64,000 nt of DNA from a bacterium (GCA_905221455.1 CAJNDF010000006.1:62001-126000), one strand, 5' to 3'; shown: positions 44,552-56,074, counted from the first letter of the stretch. Notes: generated by a model not told the origin, from the letters alone. Made by a program: numbers and translations.

Positions 44552-46453
44552 TTAATCGCGAGAATTTTCGTGGTTGCCTTCACTGCTTGATTGAGTCGTA
44601 GCAGGTGCATTCCCTCGTTGATTTCCTTGTTGGTTCCCCTGACTTGGTGTTGTAGTAGAACCTTGGTTTCCACGTTGGGATGGTGCTGATGATGACGGTG
44701 ACGGCGGTGTTTTTGGTTTGTAGATTGAAATCTTGACACGCGTCTTAGTCAAATCAACCTTTTCGCCTGCTTTTGGACTTTGTTCAACGACTGTACCCTC
44801 AGCAGTTCCATCAGGAGCTGTTGATACCTCTACAACTTCAATATTGGCTTCTTTAATACCAACAATTTGAACGAGATTGTTTTTAGTAAATTCAAGACTA
44901 GATCCTATATAACTTGGCATGGCAACGCTGGTTACTTTCTTAGCAACGGTTAAGGTAATCGTTGAGGCCTTGCTCAAATCATAGGTTGTTCCGGCAGCTG
45001 GACTCTGTCTGAGAACAGTTCCTGCTTCACTCTCACTTGATTCTTCTTCCTCAATCTTGATGAGATTTTCAGGAACCTTCTTCTGCTTGAGTTCTGCGAT
45101 AACATCTGTCGATTTACGACCGATATAGTTACTCAATTGGAAGGATTGCTTGCCTGATGAGACAACCAAATTGATTTTCGAACCTTCTTTTCGAGTCTTT
45201 CCAGCTTCAGGATCTGTACGGATAATCCGCCCTTCTTCCACCTTTTCACTAGCCTCTGATTTCTCCTCGCCAATCTCAAAATTGGCTTTCTTGAGCGTTT
45301 CCTTGGCCTCCGCAACTGTCTGACCTGTCACATCTGGAATGGCAATGGTTGCAGGAGTTCTGGATAATATCCAAACAAGAGAAGCTGCCACCAATACAAT
45401 GCTAGCCAACAAGATCATATACCGAACTCTAAATTTCCGTTTCTTAACAGGCTTGCTTGCGTAATTTTCTTCTGAAACATGCTGACTCGGCTTCGCAGTC
45501 TGTGGCTTCGGACTTTGTGTTTGCACCTTAGGAATTGAGGTCAAGGTACTCTGGGATACTTTTGGTAGTGTCTTGGTGTCCGCCTTAGTCGTATCATTAA
45601 ATACCAGTTTAGGTTCATTACGACGATTATAAGACAAACTACTAGACAAGTCCACATACATCTCTGCAACTGACTGATAACGATCTGTCAATTTCTTGGC
45701 AGTTGCCTTGATGACAACATTCTCCAAAGCCTGAGGCACAGATGGATTTTCATCAATAACTGACGGCAGTGGTTTCTGGAAATGCTGAAGGGCAATGGTC
45801 ACCGCGCTATCCCCATCATAAGGGATATGACCAGTCAACATCTCATAGAAAATAATCCCCATGGCATAGATATCACTTTGTACAGTTGCCTTCGAACCAC
45901 GCGCCTGCTCTGGTGATAAGTAATGAACTGAACCCAGCATCGAGTTAGTCTGAGTTAGACTCGTCTCAGCAAAGGCTACCGCAATCCCAAAATCTGTGAC
46001 TTTGGCAGTCCCATCTGGTGTCAGGAGGATATTTTGAGGTTTCAAGTCCCTGTGAACAATTCCTCGAGTATGGGCTAAGCGCATGGCTAGGAGGATTTGT
46101 CCCATGATACGGACGGCTTCTTCATTAGAAAGAGGATAGTGTTCCTTGATATAGCGTTTGAGGTCTAGTCCAGCAACATACTCCATTGCAAGATACTGTT
46201 GACCGTCTTCCTCACCAATATCTGTTATCCGAACGATATGAGGATGGTCTAGATCTGCCATAGCTCTCGCTTCACGCTGAAAACGAGCTACAGCTATCGG
46301 GTCCGTCTGGTAGTTGGTCCTCAAGACCTTCACTGCCACTTCTTCTCCGTCTAGAATTAAATCCTTGGCCAAATAGACATCTGCCATGCCTCCTCGGCCA
46401 ATCTGTTTCACAATCCGATAACGTCCGGCAAAAATCTTGCCGATTTGGATCAT
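44552..46453 (-). CDS. stkP: PASTA-domain serine/threonine kinase StkP
   Basis: 633 residues. Coordinates division and cell wall synthesis by phosphorylating targets such as DivIVA. Cytoplasmic kinase domain 12-270 ([11 protein letters not shown], catalytic Lys-42, HRDLKPQN with Asp-136, DFGIA), a Pro/Thr/Gln-rich linker, one membrane helix (345-364), and three extracellular PASTA repeats (369-436, 437-506, 507-580), then a 53-residue Ser/Pro/Gly/Gln/Asn-rich tail (581-633). Pneumococcal StkP, as I recall, has four PASTA repeats and a very short tail, so both features are unusual. The start overlaps the phpP stop by four bases. Confidence 0.95.
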   Translation of the reverse strand: MIQIGKIFAGRYRIVKQIGRGGMADVYLAKDLILDGEEVAVKVLRTNYQTDPIAVARFQREARAMADLDHPHIVRITDIGEEDGQQYLAMEYVAGLDLKRYIKEHYPLSNEEAVRIMGQILLAMRLAHTRGIVHRDLKPQNILLTPDGTAKVTDFGIAVAFAETSLTQTNSMLGSVHYLSPEQARGSKATVQSDIYAMGIIFYEMLTGHIPYDGDSAVTIALQHFQKPLPSVIDENPSVPQALENVVIKATAKKLTDRYQSVAEMYVDLSSSLSYNRRNEPKLVFNDTTKADTKTLPKVSQSTLTSIPKVQTQSPKPQTAKPSQHVSEENYASKPVKKRKFRVRYMILLASIVLVAASLVWILSRTPATIAIPDVTGQTVAEAKETLKKANFEIGEEKSEASEKVEEGRIIRTDPEAGKTRKEGSKINLVVSSGKQSFQLSNYIGRKSTDVIAELKQKKVPENLIKIEEEESSESEAGTVLRQSPAAGTTYDLSKASTITLTVAKKVTSVAMPSYIGSSLEFTKNNLVQIVGIKEANIEVVEVSTAPDGTAEGTVVEQSPKAGEKVDLTKTRVKISIYKPKTPPSPSSSAPSQRGNQGSTTTPSQGNQQGNQRGNAPATTQSSSEGNHENSRD

Positions 46454-47190
46454 TTTGCATCCTCCTCGTTCATAGAAACAAGGGCAACCGTAATGTTGTC
46501 TAAACCTCCTGCATTGTTAGCAAAACGCACGAGCGTCGCTGTTTTATCTGCCAAAGGAATATCACTGGTTACAATATCACAAATCTCACTACCTGAAATC
46601 ATGTTGGTCAAACCATCACTATTGAGCAAGAGATAGTCACCTGGCTCAAGGGTAATCATTCCAAAATCAGGTTGAACTTCATCTTTTTGACCGATAGATT
46701 GAGTAATAATATTTTTCTGTGGATGACTGGCTGCTTCTTCTGGTGTCAATTGACCTGCCTTAAGCAATTCATTGACCAAAGAATGGTCGCTCGTTAACTG
46801 GTGGTATTCTTCCCCACGAATCAAACCGATACGAGAATCCCCAATATGGGCATAGATAGCCTGATTGCCAATAATAGCAACAGCCTCGAGAGTTGTTCCC
46901 ATTCCTTTATAGGCATCATCTTGTCCAAGTTGATGAATCTTTTGATTTTCAATTTCTAGGTAATTGGCGAACCATTCACGCACTTCATTGACTGTATCGA
47001 TTTGGGTATCAACCCATGCTATACCTAGGTCTGTTACCGCCATTTCACTAGCGATATTCCCTGCGCGATGACCTCCCATTCCATCAGCTAAAATAATCAT
47101 GGTACGTCCAGCTCTATTGACATAGTGGTTGACATAGTCTTGGTTATTTGTTCGTTTCTGACCAACATCTGTTAATAATGAAATTTCCAT
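46450..47190 (-). CDS. phpP: PP2C-type protein phosphatase PhpP
   Basis: 246 residues. Dephosphorylates StkP and its targets. PP2C metal-binding motifs are present in order: [54 protein letters not shown] and [11 protein letters not shown]. It is cytoplasmic. Coupled to stkP by ATGA overlap and 14 nt after rsmB. Confidence 0.95.
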   Translation of the reverse strand: MEISLLTDVGQKRTNNQDYVNHYVNRAGRTMIILADGMGGHRAGNIASEMAVTDLGIAWVDTQIDTVNEVREWFANYLEIENQKIHQLGQDDAYKGMGTTLEAVAIIGNQAIYAHIGDSRIGLIRGEEYHQLTSDHSLVNELLKAGQLTPEEAASHPQKNIITQSIGQKDEVQPDFGMITLEPGDYLLLNSDGLTNMISGSEICDIVTSDIPLADKTATLVRFANNAGGLDNITVALVSMNEEDAK

Positions 47191-47204
47191 GTGTCAGTTC
47201 CTTC

Positions 47205-48521
47205 CTAATCTGATATCTTGCGAAATTGACTGATGAAGAATCCATCACTTCCATACAATTCAGGTGTAATGAGGATACAGCCGTCTTTCATGATATCCTT
47301 ACATTCATGTTCTAGTTTTACCTGCTCGAACTCGGGATGACTTTCTAAAAACGCCTCAACGACTTGAAAATTCTCCTCTGAGACAATAGTACAGGTACTA
47401 TAAGTTATTATACCACCTTTGCGTAGTGTTTGACAAACACTACCTAATATTTCTAGCTGAATTTCCTGTAAGGACGCGAAATCTGCCGTTTCTTTATTGT
47501 ATTTGATATCTGGTTTGCGACGCAAAAGACCGATTCCTGAACAGGGAGCATCTACTAAAACCTTATCAAAGGAATTCTGACCAAAAAACTCATGCACCTT
47601 TCTGGCATCCAATTTTTGCGTTTGAACCCAATCTGCAACTCCCAGACGTTGAGCATTTTCTTGAATCAAGCCCAACTTGTGATCGTACAAGTCCAAAGCC
47701 GTAACCTGACCTGTCGTGAGATAAGAGGCTATATGGGCTGTTTTACCACCCGGAGCCGCACAGGCATCTAGAACCTGCTCATCACCTTGTAGATCAAGAG
47801 TCGGAGCAACCAATTGACTGGACTCGTCTTGAATGGTAATGGCTCCCTTCGCAAACAAATCATGGCCTGCAAAATGCCCTTGCTCCTTAACCAGACTAGA
47901 AGGAGATAAGGATGAATCACTAGCCTCCAACAAGGCTTGGATTTCCTCTTTTCGGCTTAAATCAGTCACACGAATACTGGCCTTGTTTCGCACCAAAAGA
48001 CTTTCAAAGATGGCTTGTGCTCGCTCTTCACCGTATTCTTCTTTAAGTTTAGACACGAGCCAAACCGGTAGAGAATAGGCAATAGAATCACGCTTGTTTT
48101 TTCGTTTGATGCTGGCAATATCTGGCCAGCCTTCACGCAGGATACGGCGAAGGACTGCATTGACCAATTTTTCACTGCCTTTTTTACGAAATTTGGCTAA
48201 TTCCACTGCTTCATTAACCACAGCATGGTCTGGAATTTTGTCCAAATAGCGAAGTTGGTAGGCACTCATAAGAAGCAGAACATAGAGCCAGCTGTCTAAC
48301 TGGTCTCTGTCTTCGATAAAGTGAGATAGGTACCATTCCAGAGTCAGTTTGCGGGCTACTGTTCCATAGACCAGCTCGGTCACCAAGCCCTTGTCTGCTG
48401 CTGAGAGTTGACTTCCCTTGAGATGCTTATTTAAGGCGATATTTGAGTATGCTTGATTGATAAAGACATCCTCTAATACTGCTAGAGCTAGACTTCTAGC
48501 CGTTTCTACTTTAGTCACCAA
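47205..48521 (-). CDS. rsmB: 16S rRNA (cytosine-967-C5)-methyltransferase
   Basis: 438 residues. Methylates C967 of 16S rRNA. The N-terminal NusB-like RNA-binding domain is at 1-140; the Rossmann domain has SAM motif [14 protein letters not shown] and the two conserved cysteines, [15 protein letters not shown] and STCTI. It overlaps fmt by 11 nt (fmt stop at 48511), part of the conserved priA-fmt-rsmB-phpP-stkP cluster. Confidence 0.94.
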   Translation of the reverse strand: MVTKVETARSLALAVLEDVFINQAYSNIALNKHLKGSQLSAADKGLVTELVYGTVARKLTLEWYLSHFIEDRDQLDSWLYVLLLMSAYQLRYLDKIPDHAVVNEAVELAKFRKKGSEKLVNAVLRRILREGWPDIASIKRKNKRDSIAYSLPVWLVSKLKEEYGEERAQAIFESLLVRNKASIRVTDLSRKEEIQALLEASDSSLSPSSLVKEQGHFAGHDLFAKGAITIQDESSQLVAPTLDLQGDEQVLDACAAPGGKTAHIASYLTTGQVTALDLYDHKLGLIQENAQRLGVADWVQTQKLDARKVHEFFGQNSFDKVLVDAPCSGIGLLRRKPDIKYNKETADFASLQEIQLEILGSVCQTLRKGGIITYSTCTIVSEENFQVVEAFLESHPEFEQVKLEHECKDIMKDGCILITPELYGSDGFFISQFRKISD

Positions 48522-49446
48522 ATCGTTCTCCTACAGTCAATGTACGTCCAACTCCGTTGAGGAAGGAAGCAATGTCCATCTTAGGTTTACCTGCTGGCTG
48601 AACTTGTTTGAGAGACAAAGCTCCTTCTGCCGTTGCTACAATCAATTCTTTCTTGCCGATAGACAGAATCTCTCCTGGATTTCCCTGACCATCTACTGGT
48701 AGGGCTTCATAAATCTTAAAGCGGTCACCCTTAAGGAAAGTATGGGCAACAGGCCAGGGGTTCATGCCACGGATTTGGTTAAAGAGTTGACGATTGCTTT
48801 TATTCCAGTCCAGTTTTTCTTCCTCTGGCTTGATATTTGGAGAGAAAGTGACCCGACTTGGATCCTGCGGTTCTGGTTTGATTTCCCCAGCTATATAGGC
48901 AGGCAAAGTATCCAAAAGCAAGTCACGACCAACGACAGCTAATTTCTCAAACAAGGTTCCAACATTATCTTCATCTGTGATAGGAATGCTGCGACGAGAA
49001 ATCATATCTCCTGCATCCATTTCCTTAACCATTTCCATAATGGTCACACCAGCTTCCTCATCCCCTTGAATCAAGGCATAATGGATAGGCGCACCACCAC
49101 GGTGTTTAGGAAGGAGTGACGCATGAACGTTGACCGCAAAGTCCATGCTATCAAGGAGTTTACTTGGGAGAAATTGCCCAAAAGCAGCAGTCACAATTCC
49201 ATCTGCTCCTAGCTTCATAATAGCTTCCATCTCTGGACTTCCAGATAATTTTTCAGGTTGGTAGATAGGGAGTCCAGCTTCCTTGGCAGCCTGCTTGACT
49301 GGTGTTTCTTGGATCACTTTTTTACGGCCAACAGCGCGGTCCGGCTGGGTCACAACGGCTAGAATTTCGTAACGGTCATCTGTCAAAAGTCCTTTTAAGA
49401 CTGTTGCTGAAAAGTCGGGAGTTCCCATAAAGATTAATTTTGTCAT
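48511..49446 (-). CDS. fmt: Methionyl-tRNA formyltransferase
   Basis: 311 residues. Formylates the initiator Met-tRNA. Catalytic site [21 protein letters not shown] includes His and the downstream [14 protein letters not shown]sp; [13 protein letters not shown] starts the protein. The C-terminal OB-like domain follows. It begins 12 nt after the priA stop; CTCC-type pairing AGAAGGAGAAG lies before the ATG. Confidence 0.95.
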   Translation of the reverse strand: MTKLIFMGTPDFSATVLKGLLTDDRYEILAVVTQPDRAVGRKKVIQETPVKQAAKEAGLPIYQPEKLSGSPEMEAIMKLGADGIVTAAFGQFLPSKLLDSMDFAVNVHASLLPKHRGGAPIHYALIQGDEEAGVTIMEMVKEMDAGDMISRRSIPITDEDNVGTLFEKLAVVGRDLLLDTLPAYIAGEIKPEPQDPSRVTFSPNIKPEEEKLDWNKSNRQLFNQIRGMNPWPVAHTFLKGDRFKIYEALPVDGQGNPGEILSIGKKELIVATAEGALSLKQVQPAGKPKMDIASFLNGVGRTLTVGERFGD

Positions 49447-49458
49447 ATCTTCTCCTTC

Positions 49459-51855
49459 TTATAAAAATTGCTGTGGCTCATGGTCAATGCTGAGACGGAG
49501 CTCACTATTTTCCCGTTCTTGAGTCAAGGCAAGAACCTGATTTAGAGTCGGCCCCAGCTCATCTTCTAAACGGTATTTAATTAAAATCTGGTAATGATAG
49601 AGATTGTGGGTACGAGCAATGGGTTTGGGCGTTGGGCCAAGGATGTTACTAGTTTCAGACAAACCTGACCGCAAAATATTCATGACTTCATAGGCGCGTT
49701 TGACCACCTCTTCTTCTTTCTTATGAGAAAGGGTAATGCCAATCGTGAAATAGTAAGGCGGATAGCCAAGTTGTCGTCTGATACCCATTTCATAGGCATA
49801 AAAGCCTTCGTAGTCCTGATCCTTGGCAAATCGAATAGCATAATGCTGCGGATTGTAAGACTGGATCAAAACCTGACCAGCTTTTTCAGCCCGACCTGCA
49901 CGGCCTGCCACCTGAGTCAAGAGCTGGAAGGTTCTCTCAGAAGAACGGAAATCTGGTAGATTCAAGGCCGTATCCGCATTGAGAACTCCTACTAGGGTCA
50001 CATTGGGAAAATCCAAACCCTTGGCAATCATCTGAGTTCCCAGCAAAATATCCGCTTCCCCTCGTCCAAACTGGTCAAGTAGAGCTTGATGACTGCCTTT
50101 CTTACGGGTCGTATCCACATCCATCCGCAAAATGCGGGCCTGAGGAAAAAGCTCTGCCAGCTCGTCATAAGCCTTCTGAGTTCCCGTCCCGTAGTAGCGA
50201 ATGCTGCGGCTCTTACAGTTAGGACAAACCTGAGGAATGTCCTTTGAAAAACCACAATAATGGCAGTTCATGGTCTTGGTATCCATGTGCAAGGTCAGAG
50301 AAATGTCACAGTTGGGACAAGTATCTACCGTCCCACACTCCCGACACATGACAAAGCTAGAATAACCACGACGATTGAGCATGAGGACCACCTGCTCTTT
50401 TTTAGCCAGACGGTCTTGAATGGCTTCTAACAAAGGAGTCGTAAAGTTTGACGTTTCATTTTGCCCAATATAGTCCCGAAAATCAATCACTTGAACCTCG
50501 GGAATCGTAGCTAGAGGATTGGCACGTTGGGTCAGACGTAAGTGTTGATAAACACCTTTTCCAGCCCGAGCACGGCTTTCCAGACTAGGTGTTGCTGAAC
50601 CAAGGACCAAGGCCGCTTGATTATATTGGGCCCGTAAAATAGCCACCTCTCTGGCATGGTAACGGGGGTTACTGTCCTGCTTATAAGTCGCTTCATGCTC
50701 CTCATCGATAATCATGACACCTAGATTTTTCAAGGGGGCAAAGATGGCCGATCTGGCGCCAACAACAACTTGAGCATCGCCGCGTTCCACTTTACGCCAT
50801 TCGTCGTACTTTTCACCATTGGACAGACCTGAGTGGAGAATAGCCACTTTCTCACCAAAGCGAGCAATAAAGCGCTCCGTCATCTGTGGAGTCAAGGAAA
50901 TCTCAGGCACCAGCAAAATAGCTGTCTTGCCCTTGTCCAAGGCCCCTTGGATAATCTGCAAATAAACTTCTGTCTTCCCACTTCCTGTAATCCCTTGAAG
51001 GAGGAAGGGAGGCTGATGACTGCCAATAGCACTGACAACCGCATCACGCGCCTGTCTTTGCTCTGGATTCAACTCCAAAGGCCGACTTGCCTCAATACCT
51101 TCAAAATAAGCAGCCGAGCGTTGCACTTCCTTTTGGACTATGGTAACAGCACCTTGTTCCACAAAGAAGTTGACTTGCTCCCGCGAGTAGGACTCTAACA
51201 AGCTAGACAAAGAAGCGCTCTCAGGATGAGACAGTAAATAGTCTCTCAGTTCTAACTTTTTCTTAGCACGCGCAGAAATCTCCACACCTTCTAATTGAGC
51301 AAGGTCAACCTCATACCAAGACTGGGTCTTGACCTTCTTTTGATCAACTGCCTGATATTCCAAACCAAGCAGACCTTTTCTAGTCAAACGCATCATTTCG
51401 GCTTGCTTAACTAAATCCAGAGAAGAAAAGGCTAGTGAATCTTCTGAACCAAACAGACGCACTCGGTCTTCCTGACTGAGACCTGCCAGAGGATAGAGAA
51501 TCTTGTCATAGCTAGAATTCAGAAATCCCGGCAACATAGCCTTAAGGATGGAGATTTTATAAGAAAAAACAGACTTACGTAACTCTTCAGCCAACCAGAG
51601 TTGTTCTTGCGTGAGAACAGGAGAAAAATCCAACACCTCGGCAATATCTTTTAAATCCTGCTCCATCTCTCCTTCGTCTGATTGAGACTTCAAACCAAGA
51701 ACAATCCCTTGAATCAGGCGATTGCCCTTACCAAAAGGCACATGAACCCTCATCCCAACTTCCAGCATTCCCTCAAATTCCTCAGGAATCCTGTAACTAT
51801 AGGGCTGGTCTGTCTGCATCAAGGGCACATCCACGATAATCTTGGCTATGGTCAT
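49459..51855 (-). CDS. priA: Primosomal protein PriA (3'-5' helicase)
   Basis: 798 residues. Restarts collapsed replication forks. A 3'-end-binding N-terminal domain, a central helicase core with Walker A GITGSGKTEVY and DEEHEATYKQ (motif II), and a zinc-binding module with eight cysteines in four CxxC pairs (CRECGTVDTC, CPNC, CHYC, CPNC) between the helicase halves. The later motif VAGRAGRAEKAG belongs to helicase motif VI. First of a run of overlapping or closely spaced genes down to stkP; rpoZ lies 65 nt upstream. Confidence 0.96.
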   Translation of the reverse strand: MTIAKIIVDVPLMQTDQPYSYRIPEEFEGMLEVGMRVHVPFGKGNRLIQGIVLGLKSQSDEGEMEQDLKDIAEVLDFSPVLTQEQLWLAEELRKSVFSYKISILKAMLPGFLNSSYDKILYPLAGLSQEDRVRLFGSEDSLAFSSLDLVKQAEMMRLTRKGLLGLEYQAVDQKKVKTQSWYEVDLAQLEGVEISARAKKKLELRDYLLSHPESASLSSLLESYSREQVNFFVEQGAVTIVQKEVQRSAAYFEGIEASRPLELNPEQRQARDAVVSAIGSHQPPFLLQGITGSGKTEVYLQIIQGALDKGKTAILLVPEISLTPQMTERFIARFGEKVAILHSGLSNGEKYDEWRKVERGDAQVVVGARSAIFAPLKNLGVMIIDEEHEATYKQDSNPRYHAREVAILRAQYNQAALVLGSATPSLESRARAGKGVYQHLRLTQRANPLATIPEVQVIDFRDYIGQNETSNFTTPLLEAIQDRLAKKEQVVLMLNRRGYSSFVMCRECGTVDTCPNCDISLTLHMDTKTMNCHYCGFSKDIPQVCPNCKSRSIRYYGTGTQKAYDELAELFPQARILRMDVDTTRKKGSHQALLDQFGRGEADILLGTQMIAKGLDFPNVTLVGVLNADTALNLPDFRSSERTFQLLTQVAGRAGRAEKAGQVLIQSYNPQHYAIRFAKDQDYEGFYAYEMGIRRQLGYPPYYFTIGITLSHKKEEEVVKRAYEVMNILRSGLSETSNILGPTPKPIARTHNLYHYQILIKYRLEDELGPTLNQVLALTQERENSELRLSIDHEPQQFL

Positions 51856-51920
51856 CTTCTCACCTCCTTCTTGTCAGTATATTCTTGCAATAGAAAAAAT
51901 AAGATTGAGTCCCCCCAACC

Positions 51921-52235
51921 TTAAATTTTTTCACCATCTTCTTTTTCTTTAGCGATTTGCTCTTTGATTTTCTTTTCTTCTTCTTCTTTACGGCGTTTTT
52001 CTTCTTCGATACGGCGACGCACTGCTTCACGTTTTCCTTCTGGATCTGGGTGAATTGTAACGTTTCCTGATTCGATTTCTTCTAAAGCGCGAAGAGTTGA
52101 TTTTTCAGACTTGAAGCCTTGAGTTGCTGGCGCACCTGCTTCCAATTCGTGGGCACGTTTTGCTTCCAAGATTACGAGTGAATATTTTGAAGGAACCTTG
52201 TCGAGCAAGGTATCAATAGAGGGTTTTAACATCAT
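51921..52235 (-). CDS. rpoZ: DNA-directed RNA polymerase omega subunit
   Basis: 104 residues. Omega stabilises the beta' subunit. The conserved N-terminal core reads [20 protein letters not shown] and [10 protein letters not shown]; the C-terminal tail is strongly charged (many Lys/Glu) as in other streptococci. It follows gmk by 24 nt, the usual gmk-rpoZ pair. Confidence 0.94.
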
Positions 52236-52259
52236 TTGCTTGTACCTATTTTCTAAATT

Positions 52260-52901
<642 letters not shown>

Positions 52902-52988
52902 TCAGTCTGTAAAAATAAAATAAGATTTCCCTTCAGATAGTAGCATTTAGTGCAAACTATCCTTCTACAGTCTTTCTATCTAGTGTAA

Positions 52989-53020
52989 CAAAAAAGCAGT
53001 AATTTTTCAACTGCTCTTTC
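52989..53020 (-). terminator. Displaced terminator, probably the original rny terminator
   Basis: Minus-strand AGCAGT / ACTGCT around TGAAAAATT followed by TTTTTT. It is oriented for a minus-strand gene, but the only such gene upstream, rny, is now nearly 1 kb away. Directly before it is a 17-bp copy of the rny 3' end, which implies it once followed rny. Confidence 0.65.
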
Positions 53021-53024
53021 TTAT

Positions 53025-53041
53025 TTATTTAGCATAATCTA
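53025..53041 (-). repeat. 17-bp copy of the rny 3' end (outer repeat of an inserted segment)
   Basis: TTATTTAGCATAATCTA, identical to 54014-54030, which is the true rny 3' end including its stop. The two copies flank about 970 bp that carry the Jag_N-DUF4839 gene and a terminator. Confidence 0.8.
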
Positions 53042-53130
53042 TGATTTATACAAGGTAGCCCCCTTAAAAAGACTTGCCTTTTTATTCCATTTAAGAGATA
53101 ATGAAACTACTAATATAAAAGGAGAGATTT

Positions 53131-53943
53131 ATGCCAATTTATAAAGGAAAAAACGTTGATGAAGCTATTGAAAACGGCTTGTATGAACTCAATATCAAAA
53201 AAAATGAGGTTAAAATCAATATTATTGAAGAAGGAAATGCTGGAGTATTTGGTTTTTTTGAAAAAGAAGCTGAGGTTGAAATTACACCATTAAGCCCACT
53301 GGAATTGAAGGTAAAAAAATTAATTCCATGTTTAATTGGTGTTGCTGTAATATTTATTATTCTTCTGTTGGTTCTATTTGGAGGAAACTCAGATAAATCA
53401 ACTTCTGTTCCTACTTCTACATCTACAGAAACTAGTTCCATTGTGGAAAAATCCATCGAAAAAGCAAGTGAGGAATCATCTACATCACAAAATTCTACAT
53501 CCATTTCCTCTAGTTCAACTAGCATCTCATCAAGTTCTACCGAATCCTCATCAACAAGTCCAGCTCAATCAGCTGTAATCACGACTGAAAATAATGAGGA
53601 ATTTAACGCACTATTGCAGACTGAAGATTCAAACACAATAACAGATTTTGTTCAAAAACATAAAAATCAAACTATTGAATTCGATGGAAATATTGCCTAT
53701 CTATCCAAATTAAAATCAAAGTATGATGTTCTCATACATTCTGGAGATTATCATCCCGATGAAGCTTCAGGTCCTAATTTCAAAATTCCTCAAATTACTA
53801 TAATATCAAACCCTATATTTAATTCATTTAATGGTGACGATATTAAGATAGGACAGAATATACATATAAAAGCAAAAATTGGAAATTATAACTCCACTCA
53901 AGACTTAGTCTATCTATCTCCAATTGAGGTTTCACCTCGCTAA
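53131..53943 (+). CDS. Membrane protein with Jag_N and DUF4839 domains
   Basis: 270 residues. Residues 1-52 resemble the Jag_N domain of the RNA-binding protein Jag/KhpB (MPIYKGKNVDEAIENGLYEL then EGNAGVFGFFEKEAEVEI). One membrane helix spans 64-84, then a Ser/Thr-rich, low-complexity stretch (about 90-150), and finally about 115 residues resembling DUF4839 (FNALLQTEDSNTITDFVQKH, IEFDGNIAYLSKL, YDVLIHSGDYHPDEASGPN, GQNIHIKAKIGNYN). The layout puts Jag_N inside and DUF4839 outside the cell. Function unknown. It is AT-rich, on the opposite strand to its neighbours, and lies between copies of the rny 3' end. AAAGGAGAG precedes the ATG. Confidence 0.75.
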   Translation: MPIYKGKNVDEAIENGLYELNIKKNEVKINIIEEGNAGVFGFFEKEAEVEITPLSPLELKVKKLIPCLIGVAVIFIILLLVLFGGNSDKSTSVPTSTSTETSSIVEKSIEKASEESSTSQNSTSISSSSTSISSSSTESSSTSPAQSAVITTENNEEFNALLQTEDSNTITDFVQKHKNQTIEFDGNIAYLSKLKSKYDVLIHSGDYHPDEASGPNFKIPQITIISNPIFNSFNGDDIKIGQNIHIKAKIGNYNSTQDLVYLSPIEVSPR

Positions 53944-53972
53944 TATAACTAATTATTTCAAATAATTTATTC

Positions 53973-54013
53973 AAAAAACTGAAGTCAGATTCTATTCTGA
54001 CCTCAGTTTTTTA
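53973..54013. terminator. Bidirectional terminator after the inserted gene and rny
   Basis: AAAAACTGA[AG]TCAGA pairs with TCTGAC[C]TCAGTTTTT; T-runs in both directions. It serves the Jag_N-DUF4839 gene and, now, rny. Confidence 0.85.
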
Positions 54014-54030
54014 TTATTTAGCATAATCTA
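54014..54030 (-). repeat. 17-bp rny 3' end (inner copy of the repeat)
   Basis: Identical to 53025-53041; includes the rny stop codon and last codons (VDYAK). See the finding on the inserted segment. Confidence 0.8.
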
Positions 54031-55627
54031 CTGCACGAAGCTCACGAATCACGGTTACCTTGATATTTCCTGGGTAATCGAGATTATTTTCAATTTTCTC
54101 ACGAACTTTGTGAGCCAAGATTGTGACTTTGTCGTCCTTGATTTGTCCTGGATTGACCATGATGCGGATTTCACGTCCTGCTTGAAGGGCAAAGCTAGTT
54201 TGCACTCCTTCAAAGCCGTTCGCAATTTCTTCCAAATCATGAAGACGCTTGATATAGCTTTCAAGAGACTCACTACGAGCACCTGGACGAGCCGCGCTCA
54301 AGGCATCTGCTGCAGCGACAATCACTGCAATCACGCTCTCAGGCTCAACATCGCCGTGGTGGCTAGCAATGGTATTCACCACAACTGGGTGTTCCTTGTA
54401 CTTACGGGCCAATTCCATACCGATTTCAACGTGGCTACCTTCAACCTCACGGTCAATAGCTTTCCCAATATCGTGAAGGAACCCTGCACGACGTGCCAGA
54501 GCCGCATTTTCGCCAAGCTCGCTGGCCATGATACCAGCCAATTTAGCAACCTCAATCGAATGACGCAAGACATTTTGTCCATATGAAGTACGGAACTGCA
54601 AGCGACCCATGATTTTCATCAAGTCTGGATGAAGGTTTGGCGCACCAATCTCATAGGCAGCAGCCTCACCGTATTCACGGATTTTATTGTCAATCTCCTG
54701 ACGGTTTTTCTCAACCAACTCCTCGATACGAGCTGGGTGGATACGACCATCTTTGAGCAACATTTCCATGGTCATACGGGCAATCTCACGACGAATCGGA
54801 TCAAATCCTGACAAGGTCACCACTTCTGGTGTATCGTCGATAATGACATCGACCCCTGTCAAACTTTCAAAGGTACGAATGTTACGACCTTCACGACCAA
54901 TAATGCGTCCCTTCATGGTATCATCTGGCAGATGAACTGTTGAGTTTGTTGACTCCGCTACATATTCACCAGCGATACGTTGCATGGCTTGAACTAAGAT
55001 ATCCTTGGCCATTTTGTCAGAACGTTCCTTGACCTCTTGCTCAGCTTCACGAATACGGCTAGCAATCTCCTTGGTCAAGTTTTCCTCTGTCTGAGCCAAG
55101 ATAATATCTCGTGCTTCTGCCTGAGATAGAGCACCAATACGCTCTAACTCTGCTTCTTTTTGTCTTTCGACTTCCTCTAATTGCTCTTCACGCGCATCAA
55201 GGTTTTTCGCTCTATCAGAAATACTTTGTTCTTTTTGTTCAAGTGTTTGTTCTTTACTCGTCAAATTGTCGTCCTTACGGTCAAGGCTAGTAGCTCTCTC
55301 TGTCAAACGACTTTCGATTTGTTTGAGTTCTTGACGTTCTGATTTGAATTCAGCGTCCACTTCTTCACGGTATTTTCTGGCTTCTTCTTTGGCCTCCAAT
55401 AGTGCTTCTTTTTTAAGAGACTTGCTTTCACGTTTAGCTTCATTAACAAGTAAATCCGCTTCACGCTCAGCTTGTCCACGTAAATTAGTTGCTTCTTGTT
55501 CAGCATTTAAAAGCATCAACTCCGCAGCTTCCTGAGATGATTTCATCTTGGCTGAGATGCTGACATATCCAATGACTAAACCAATGATGACGGCAAAAAC
55601 AGCAATCGCAAGCGACATGATTTCCAT
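54014..55627 (-). CDS. rny: Ribonuclease Y
   Basis: 537 residues. Membrane-anchored endoribonuclease that starts mRNA decay. An N-terminal membrane helix (about 4-24), a long Glu/Lys/Arg-rich coiled coil (30-200), a KH domain with [15 protein letters not shown] (about residue 240), and the HD domain with [10 protein letters not shown] and the second His region [10 protein letters not shown]. The stop codon lies in a 17-bp sequence repeated 1 kb away. The start is [10 protein letters not shown]; an alternative at MSLAIAV, three codons on, is possible. Confidence 0.95.
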   Translation of the reverse strand: MEIMSLAIAVFAVIIGLVIGYVSISAKMKSSQEAAELMLLNAEQEATNLRGQAEREADLLVNEAKRESKSLKKEALLEAKEEARKYREEVDAEFKSERQELKQIESRLTERATSLDRKDDNLTSKEQTLEQKEQSISDRAKNLDAREEQLEEVERQKEAELERIGALSQAEARDIILAQTEENLTKEIASRIREAEQEVKERSDKMAKDILVQAMQRIAGEYVAESTNSTVHLPDDTMKGRIIGREGRNIRTFESLTGVDVIIDDTPEVVTLSGFDPIRREIARMTMEMLLKDGRIHPARIEELVEKNRQEIDNKIREYGEAAAYEIGAPNLHPDLMKIMGRLQFRTSYGQNVLRHSIEVAKLAGIMASELGENAALARRAGFLHDIGKAIDREVEGSHVEIGMELARKYKEHPVVVNTIASHHGDVEPESVIAVIVAAADALSAARPGARSESLESYIKRLHDLEEIANGFEGVQTSFALQAGREIRIMVNPGQIKDDKVTILAHKVREKIENNLDYPGNIKVTVIRELRAVDYAK

Positions 55628-55816
55628 GTTTTTACCTCATTTTATTGTTATTCCGAATGACATACATTCTTTTACATTCTACCATAAAAAAGTGATTTTC
55701 ACAAACCTAAAATAGAATATGTTTTGAGGAATTTGGAACACATTTACAAAAATAAAATTGTTGTTTAGAAATAGTAATTTAGTAGAGATTTGAGAAAATC
55801 CTACATTTCAGTAGAC

Positions 55817-56071
55817 TTAGTAATGATCTTTAAAGGACAAGAAAGCCACGCTATCTCCATCCATCATATAAATCAAGCGATTTTCTGCATCAATACGACG
55901 TGACCAGGCTCCTTGGTAGTCATACTTGAGTGGTTCTGGCTTACCTATTCCTGTAAAGGGATCACGTTGAATATCCTTGATTAGTTTATTGATTCTTTTT
56001 AACGTTTTCTTGTCCTGAGTTTGCCAGTAGCAATAATCTGCCCACGCATCTTCTGTAAACTTGAGTAGCAT
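55817..56071 (-). CDS. yoeB: Toxin YoeB (mRNA interferase)
   Basis: 84 residues, Txe/YoeB family. Ribosome-dependent mRNA cleavage is known for the family. MLLKFTEDAWADYCYWQTQDKK..., PFTGIGKPEPLKYDYQGAWSRRIDAENRLIY and the C-terminal His-Tyr (KDHY) are conserved, including the catalytic Glu/Arg/His set. It starts three nt after the antitoxin stop. Intact, in contrast to the decayed toxin at 18.5 kb. Confidence 0.92.
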   Translation of the reverse strand: MLLKFTEDAWADYCYWQTQDKKTLKRINKLIKDIQRDPFTGIGKPEPLKYDYQGAWSRRIDAENRLIYMMDGDSVAFLSFKDHY

Positions 56072-56074
56072 TCA

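Noticed and set aside
53131..53525. Long antisense open frame opposite the Jag_N-DUF4839 gene
   Set aside because: A shadow of the Ser/Thr-rich coding sequence with no family resemblance.
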